A stretch of 25,126 nucleotides of DNA from Hyphochytrium catenoides (taxonomy: Eukaryota; Sar; Hyphochytriomycetes; Hyphochytriales; Hyphochytriaceae): the NCBI GenBank assembly GCA_900088475.1, contig FLMG01001064.1, positions 1 through 25,126 of the forward strand, read 5' to 3'. The position numbers were made by a program, and so were the translations under genes. Numbering within the stretch: position 1 is the first letter of the stretch; each line of letters opens with the position of its first letter. The notes beneath the pieces were generated by a model. It worked only from the letters and a program-made list of their open reading frames with translations. It searched no databases and had not been told where the DNA came from. Positions 19,407-25,126 of this stretch are shown here, piece by piece.

Positions 19407-20172
19407 GATCAGCTAAGATCGTCTCCCACCAGGTCGACAGAAGGTCCGCGATCAATCAGGAGCAGCAAACTTTACCCAGCAGCCACGCACCGCCGCCTAC
19501 AGGTTACCCTAGTGGCAGCTTCTGGCCCCTACTACTCTCTAGCAAATACCCATTGCCTCCCTGCCTACCACTATGCTAAGTCAGGCCTGCGGTGACGCCT
19601 GGGGACGAGCTTCACAATGACATCGGATTCTCCGACGTGACCCTCTCTATGTGGAAGCTTCAACAAGTACAGCAGAAAAATCTTCAGAATCCTTGTACTC
19701 AACAACGGAGAAACAGTATTTCCTACCGCCCGCATAGTCTAATCGCCATTATGGTTAACACCATTAATACTTCCTTAGCGCTGGATAACCAAAGGGCTCC
19801 TAGGGTCGAGTAAATCTCTACAGGGGTGTATCTGTGGAGCCTCACCATCCTAATCTGACGTAATAACCCATAGACTCTAATATCCAAGCACTAACTAGGG
19901 TTTCTACATTCTTCAGCCTCCGCCGGAATTAAAAGCCGGATTAAGGAAAAGCAATCTACTTCTGGAGGATTACAGAGTACTATTATGAAGATACATCTGG
20001 TGAATTCTGATTCATCGCCACTGCCATCATCGCGATCGCCATCGGCCATCGGCCATCGGCCATCGGCCATCGGCATCGCCAAGGGCATTGTCACTTGCCT
20101 GCCATCATAGGGCCTAGTTGCAGATGAGCCCATCCAGAGGAAGGGTCACTAACTACCTGTGAGCTTTTCGGA
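19407..20172. promoter_or_regulatory. Divergent DLD/NhaC intergenic region
   Basis: Head-to-head spacer of 766 bp. It holds a CTAGGGTTT motif at 19895-19903 and a 7-bp tandem repeat at 20041-20074. No supported exon was seen. Small + and - frames here have no splice or family support. Confidence 0.5.
20041..20074. repeat. ATCGGCC heptanucleotide tandem repeat
   Basis: Four perfect ATCGGCC units followed by a truncated ATCGGC, flanked by ATCGCC variants. It lies about 100 bp upstream of the NhaC start. Length changes by slippage are likely. Confidence 0.9.
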
Positions 20173-23100
20173 ATGCGGGTCAATCGCTTCTGGATGGCTT
20201 GGGCCATCTTCTGCCTCTTGTCATGTGTGTCCGTACTCGGCCAAGCAGTTGGCAATGAAGGTTCCTATGCTGAACTTCAGGTTGGCTAATTCTCTGCTCA
20301 TGGGTAATATACGGTTCTTTACCTGTAACCTCTCTTTTACTTCCGCCTAGCTGCCCAAGACAGCTCTTGCCTCTGTTCCCTTCAAAGCCACCGCGAAGGG
20401 ATTTCCTCTCAAGGATGGTACGTGCCTATACCTTCACGGCAATGAGGTTTTACCTGCCATCTTTTCTCCAACTCATAGTGCCTGTCGCGATAGAACTCTC
20501 TCCAAGGCTCACTAAACTTACCGTTATCTAGGATTGCGATATCCAGCTTACATAACGGTCCGCGTTGAGCTTACCTCGCCCAAGTATGCTTTGCTGCATG
20601 AGGCAGATATCTCAACACTGGATAGCAAGGGCTTGCACGTCGTGGAGTTTAGCTATGAGATCCCAAATCTGGTAAGTGTAAGATATCTGGAAAGCAATTG
20701 ACTTGGTCATTTAGCTTTTTAACTCGTTAAGGTCGGCCTACTGTCGCCGTTAGCCTTTATCCTTTTGTCAACTTCTTTAACCGCGTGCCTTGTCTGTTCT
20801 CTGTCGTCCGTCGCCACGTGTGTTGGTTAGTGGCCCATTTGATCAGCCTCTCTTGTCATCACCCGATTTTACTATGTTGCGACAAGAATTTGTCTGTTTC
20901 TGGGTCTGCGGCTGCTATCTGCCTCGGTTTCAGTTCGAGAATCTCCGAAGACTTGAACTATCCATCACTGACGTGATATACTCTAGATGCTGAACTCTAC
21001 AGGCACTTCCTCTCTCCGACTCAGCATTACAGGGGAAGATAGTGTGGTAAAGATTAGAGAGGCCGCTACCGGCACAATCTTCACGATTCCAGGGGTCCTC
21101 TCCATCTTGCCTCCAGTTGCCACGATGGTCATTGCCATCTTACTTGGCCAGGTAAATTAAGAGTCCTCTTTCCTTGACGTTTGTCCTGAGACAGCTCCTC
21201 TTCTTCCTCTTCTCTCTTCTACTAGATCTTTGATGACAACATTGTACCACTTCTTGGCACCCCCCTTAAAGTATCAGCCTTTGTCTTTGCCTGTAATGGG
21301 TTCCACGGATTCTGACTCAATTGTGTCGCCGTATTGTCTTACTATACGACTCTCCTTGCTTTATGTCAATTAGGTCATCGTGGCACTACTTGTCGGTGTC
21401 TTTATGGGATCCATGTTATCCCACAGTCTGAATCCTCTGACAGGACTTCTTCGTACCTTTGACTACTATCTTCTTGGCGCTATCAGAGATGGGGATCACC
21501 CTGCAGTTATCCTCTTTACCTTTCTTTTAGGTGGACTTATTGCCCTAGTGCAGAAGAGTGGCGGAGCCCAAGGATTGGCTCAGCATGCCAAGGTAATGGA
21601 CAAACCGTCCAACTACTACTTGGGTCCTGTTTGAGGCTTCTCTTTGCCGGGTACCCCTCGACTCTTTTTTACTCAATTTCTCAGCTTTCCAGTCATACCA
21701 CCATTCCTCTTTTCTATTGATCTCTCTGCATTTCAGAGGCAGCTTTATCATTGCGCTCACGCTCTTCACGCTTGCCTCTCTCCTAGAGCTTGATGACCTC
21801 TCCCATTCGCGGTCAGCTCTGTGTGTGGCTCCTGAGTCTTGTCATCTTCTTTGATGACTACTCGTGTATACTCATCGTTGGATCCTCATTAAGAAGCGTT
21901 GTTGAGAACTGTGGGGTTAGTAAGGAAAAGTTTGGCTTAATCATCCACACCTTGGGCGTCTCTCTGGCATCAACCGCTCCTGTGAGCTCTTGGGTTGGAG
22001 TTGAAATAGGTGGGAGCACCATTCAGAATGCGCCTGTCCTGCAGCTACATCCCGCCATGCCCTATTGTGCTTTCCTCTGTTCTTTATTGTAGCAGTGTCA
22101 TAGGCGAGGCTTCTCCACCTGTAGTCTATTGGGTAGATTTGGCTTGCAAAGGTAGTGCCCTTGTCTGACTGTGTCTCTCGTTTTTCTATGGACTTGGTAT
22201 CTCTCCAGGTTATATTGGAGGACAACTGAAAGAGCTGGGTTTAGATTGGGATCCCTTCTTCACCCTGCTACGTTCCATGCAGTATCGCTTCTTTCCCGTT
22301 CTTATGGTACTTTTCATGCTCATGGTTATCCTCACGGGTAAGGACTATGCCGTTATGAGACCCTTTGAAGCGGTGGCTAGGCAGGACCTTCGGTGGAAGG
22401 AAGAGGAAGAAGAGCTTGAGAGGAGCGGAAGAAGTGAAGAGGGTGAGGTCTGTTCTCTTCACTATTTTTTCACGCGATGCCATACGTGCGTTCCTCAGCA
22501 TTTGGCAGTTTGATTGCTGCGCATGTCCAGAAGATGGCCATTGCGTTCTTAGAGAAGCCAGAGTCTGTTGCCTATGCCAAAGTTCCTAATAGCTTAATAA
22601 CCCCTCACATACTGGCGTACTGGCGTCGGGTCTTCCTGCATTGTTTCCTTATTTCTTATTTTATTTCGACTACAGCTGCATTGGAGCGTCGGGACCACCA
22701 CCATGAGCCGGGTCGCCTGGATCCCGCACCCGGGACACCTTTACGATGGTACAATGCGGTTGTACCTTTTGCTTTTGTGGTCGTGGCCACATTCGTTGGA
22801 ATGATCGTTGATGGGAGAGCGAAGGTACTTTTTGTGGTCTCTTCCACTGACTGCGCCCGACTCATAACGTCTTGGAGTCTTACCAATACGTCGCCCTTCG
22901 AATTGTCTATAGATCTCACAAATGCCTCCGGAAGATCGGCCCCCGATGACTATCGCCAGCGCGCTGAGCCACAGTGACTCTATCACGGCTTTAGTACGGG
23001 CCACGGCGGGAGGTTGGCTTCTTTCTTTCTGTATGATACTTCTCCAGGGCCTGCTGACCCTCAGAGAGGCTATGGAGGCCTGGATGGAAGGGATGAAGGA

Positions 23101-23889
23101 AGTCCTTGAGCCGCAGTTCATCCTTTTGATGGCTTGGGCCTTAGGCACGGTGAGTTAACGATAGCCTGCGATTAATAGTCACAGAAGGTTACGCGAGAGC
23201 AAGTCATTGAGAGGTTGTGATAAGTTCCCGACAGTATCATGACTTTTGTTGTGCAGGTTATTGGTGAGGTGGACACTGCTGGATATCTGGCATCGACCAT
23301 AAGCTCGAATGTGCCATCTGCTCTGTTGCCGGCCCTCACCATGATGGTCAGCAGCACCGTAGCCTTTGCCACAGGCTCTGGCTTTGGCACCATGGGCATA
23401 GTCTTTCCACTTGTAAGTGTTTCTCTGCAAGTTGGACATTAAGGAGCACTTTCGCTGCCCACCTCGTCTTTGGCGCTGACCACGTGTCTCTTCCTGCCAC
23501 CAATGTAGATCTCACCCCTCGTTTGGACCATCAGCAAGGGAGATGGTACCATTCTTCTACATTCCTTCTCGGCGATCATAGCAGGCGCTGCATTTGGCAA
23601 CAGTTGTTCTCCCATTGCCGACACTTCTATTCTAACCTCTTTAGCAGTTCACTGCTCCTTGCAGGACCATTTGAAAACCCTTATTCCCTATGTTTTGACA
23701 GTGGCGGCTGTCGCACTTGTCTTCGGTGACCTGCTGGTGGGTCTAGGTTTATATCCTGCCTGGATAGCCTTTGTTGTTGGGGCTGCGGTACTATATGGAC
23801 TGTTATGGCTTTTTACCAAGCGGCTCGATCCCATTCTTTATAGCAGCGACCAAGATGAAGAGTATCCACTGCTTGCAAAAGAGTATTAG
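20173..23889 (+). CDS. NhaC-family Na+/H+ antiporter with N-terminal ectodomain
   Basis: Twelve exons: 20173-20280, 20351-20417, 20532-20671, 20987-21151, 21226-21270, 21374-21592, 21787-22009, 22209-22442, 22676-22824, 22913-23149, 23257-23412 and 23509-23889, giving 707 aa with all phases matching. A signal peptide (AIFCLLSCVSVLGQA) and an extracellular-like segment of about 110 residues precede the transporter. Family features are LPPVATMVIAILLGQ, GSML with NPLTGLLRTFD, FTFLLGGLIALVQKSGGA, the double-acid motif FFDDYS (Asp271, Asp272), ASTAPVSSWVGVEIG, PLRWYNAVVPF and GAAFGNSCSPIADTSIL (607-623). A charged cytosolic loop (KEEEEELERSGRSEEG) sits mid-protein. It likely exchanges Na+ for H+ at a membrane; Na+/lysine or malate-type NhaC relatives exist. 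Exon 5 is a 45-nt symmetric insert (see findings). A polyadenylation signal follows 43 nt after the stop. Confidence 0.92.
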
Positions 23890-23931
23890 GCGATACTGGC
23901 AAGACGACACGCCATCCTTCCAAGAGTGTAC

Positions 23932-23937
23932 AATAAA
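23932..23937 (+). terminator. AATAAA polyadenylation signal of NhaC
   Basis: Canonical hexamer 43 nt after the TAG of the antiporter gene, on the same strand. Confidence 0.6.
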
Positions 23938-24244
23938 CTTCTTTGAAATAGTGACAGGCTCTTTCGTCAGTAATTCGTTATTCGTATAATATATAGCAGG
24001 AACCAAGGTCCTGCACTCTATTGAAGGCCACCGGGACATGCTCCTGGCTGTAGTGATCTCACTCAACTCCTTGACGTCAAGCGCCTACATTTAGCATTAC
24101 GACAAGGCATTCACTAGGAGCTTACCAATTATAAAGAAGAAAGGTTTGATTGCCTCGGTGTGCATTCGTCATACATTATCCTAGATAAATGGAAAGACAT
24201 ATCCGCCCCAGGGTCAGAGCTTTCCATTGCAAGGCCTCAGTGAG
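23938..24244. other. Spacer between NhaC and the 28S fragment
   Basis: No ORF or exon with support. On the minus strand it directly follows the recognisable 28S 3' end, so its first 20 to 30 nt could be the divergent rRNA terminus or transcribed spacer. Confidence 0.4.
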
Positions 24245-24582
24245 ACCCCGTTCCTTAGTTAAGTCGTCTACAAAGGATTTATCTTTCCCAATATTTGAAA
24301 TTGTGTTTCAGCGTACACACACCCGTCGTTTGGTAACGAGCGTGGGCGCCGCAATTTTATGATGTTGGGCCCGAAGGCCTATCGCTACTCGCGTTACATC
24401 AGGAAAGGTGAATATCGTCGCTTTCCAGCATGGATTCTGACTTAGAGGCGTTCAGTCATAATCCTACAGATGGTAGCTTCGCGGCACTGCCTTTTCAGGC
24501 AACCGCATTTACCAATTATCTGAACCAACGGTTCTTCTCGTACTAAGTTGGATTACTGTCGCGACAACGACCTCATCAGTAG
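24245..24582 (-). rRNA. Isolated 3'-terminal fragment of 28S (LSU) rRNA, probably a pseudogene
   Basis: The minus strand matches the nuclear LSU rRNA 3' region. In order it shows CTACTGATGA, the sarcin-ricin hairpin (24533-24544), TTCAGATAATTGG, GGCAGTGCCGCGAAGCTACC, GGATTATGACTGAACGCCTC, TAAGTCAGAATCCATGC and GATAAATCCTTTGTAGACGACTTA. Homology stops abruptly upstream of CTACTGATGA, where a full gene would continue TTTACC and onwards. The universal sarcin-ricin loop AGUACGAGAGGA reads AGTACGAGAAGA here, which breaks the C-G pair closing the GAGA tetraloop. No 18S, 5.8S or remainder of 28S is present. It is most likely a truncated copy inserted between two protein genes. Confidence 0.85.
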
Positions 24583-24766
24583 ACCACGGGGTAGAGCCCC
24601 AGGGGCAATGTATCTAAGCTTGACCTTCTCAGTTTTGAGTCTTCACATAGTTGTTCAAGGTAGCAGCACTCACACCACGGCCGGAAAGATTTAGCCTTGG
24701 CAGTAAGAATGCGTAGGTAGTCAGATTGCTAAACAAGAACTTGTGTTAAGTCAGCAGAAGCAGAGC

Positions 24767-24772
24767 TTTATT
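24767..24772 (-). terminator. AATAAA polyadenylation signal of polyubiquitin
   Basis: Reads GAAATAAAGC on the minus strand, 44 nt after the polyubiquitin stop codon. Confidence 0.6.
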
Positions 24773-24816
24773 TCATTTCAATGCTTATTGCTAATTACAT
24801 TCCGATGATGGATCGT

Positions 24817-25126
<310 letters not shown>

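Noticed and set aside
19891-20133. 80-codon minus ORF with MADGRWP repeats
   Set aside because: It is translation of the ATCGGCC microsatellite, with no flanking coding signal.
22477-22675. Open frame upstream of NhaC exon 9 starting at an ATG
   Set aside because: The GTGAGG donor at 22443 and the CGACTACAG acceptor at 22675 join in phase, and the segment has no NhaC similarity.

Overview
This is a gene-dense piece of a nuclear genome from a eukaryote. Most genes are cut by spliceosomal introns (GT-AG, acceptors usually TAG or CAG, commonly about 70 to 540 nt). The content (CFAP97-like axonemal protein, SUMO, polyubiquitin, TAF13, mitochondrial D-lactate dehydrogenase) points to a flagellated unicellular eukaryote. 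The ubiquitin carries Asp16 and Gln28, which I associate with stramenopiles and related SAR lineages. The exact lineage is an inference.

Layout. 1-4510 (-): a long multi-exon coiled-coil protein of unknown function, with pyrimidine-rich introns that read as GA-rich on the + strand. 4961-5143 (-): a small TATA-driven protein with an N-terminal hydrophobic segment. 5302-6843 (-): an intronless fusion of a cyclic-nucleotide-binding-like domain to an NAD-dependent D-lactate dehydrogenase. 7555-8119 (+), 8276-9237 (-) and 9581-10064 (-): three unrecognised small spliced genes rebuilt from phase-consistent exons. 10159-10645 (-): SUMO, with two perfect E2F-type sites about 300 bp upstream. 11702-13336 (-): CFAP97/hemingway-like ciliary protein, possibly with further 5' exons up to about 13.85 kb. 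14385-15534 (+): TAF13. 16191-19406 (-): mitochondrial D-lactate dehydrogenase (cytochrome), nine exons. 20173-23889 (+): NhaC-family Na+/H+ antiporter, twelve exons, with a signal peptide and a symmetric 45-nt cassette-like exon inside a membrane helix. 24245-24582 (-): an isolated 3' piece of 28S rRNA with a mutated sarcin-ricin loop. 24817-25126 (-): the 3' end of a polyubiquitin gene.

How the genes fit together. Two enzymes here act on D-lactate in opposite directions. One is predicted cytosolic and NADH-dependent and carries a degenerate cNMP-binding domain. The other is predicted mitochondrial, FAD-dependent and feeds cytochrome c. Together they could form a D-lactate shuttle for reducing equivalents, and the nearby antiporter could deal with the accompanying acid load; the shuttle and the antiporter link are inference. 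SUMO and polyubiquitin are housekeeping modifiers, and TAF13 is a basal transcription factor. Exon borders were derived by hand from splice signals, reading phase and protein family fit. No search or transcript evidence was available.
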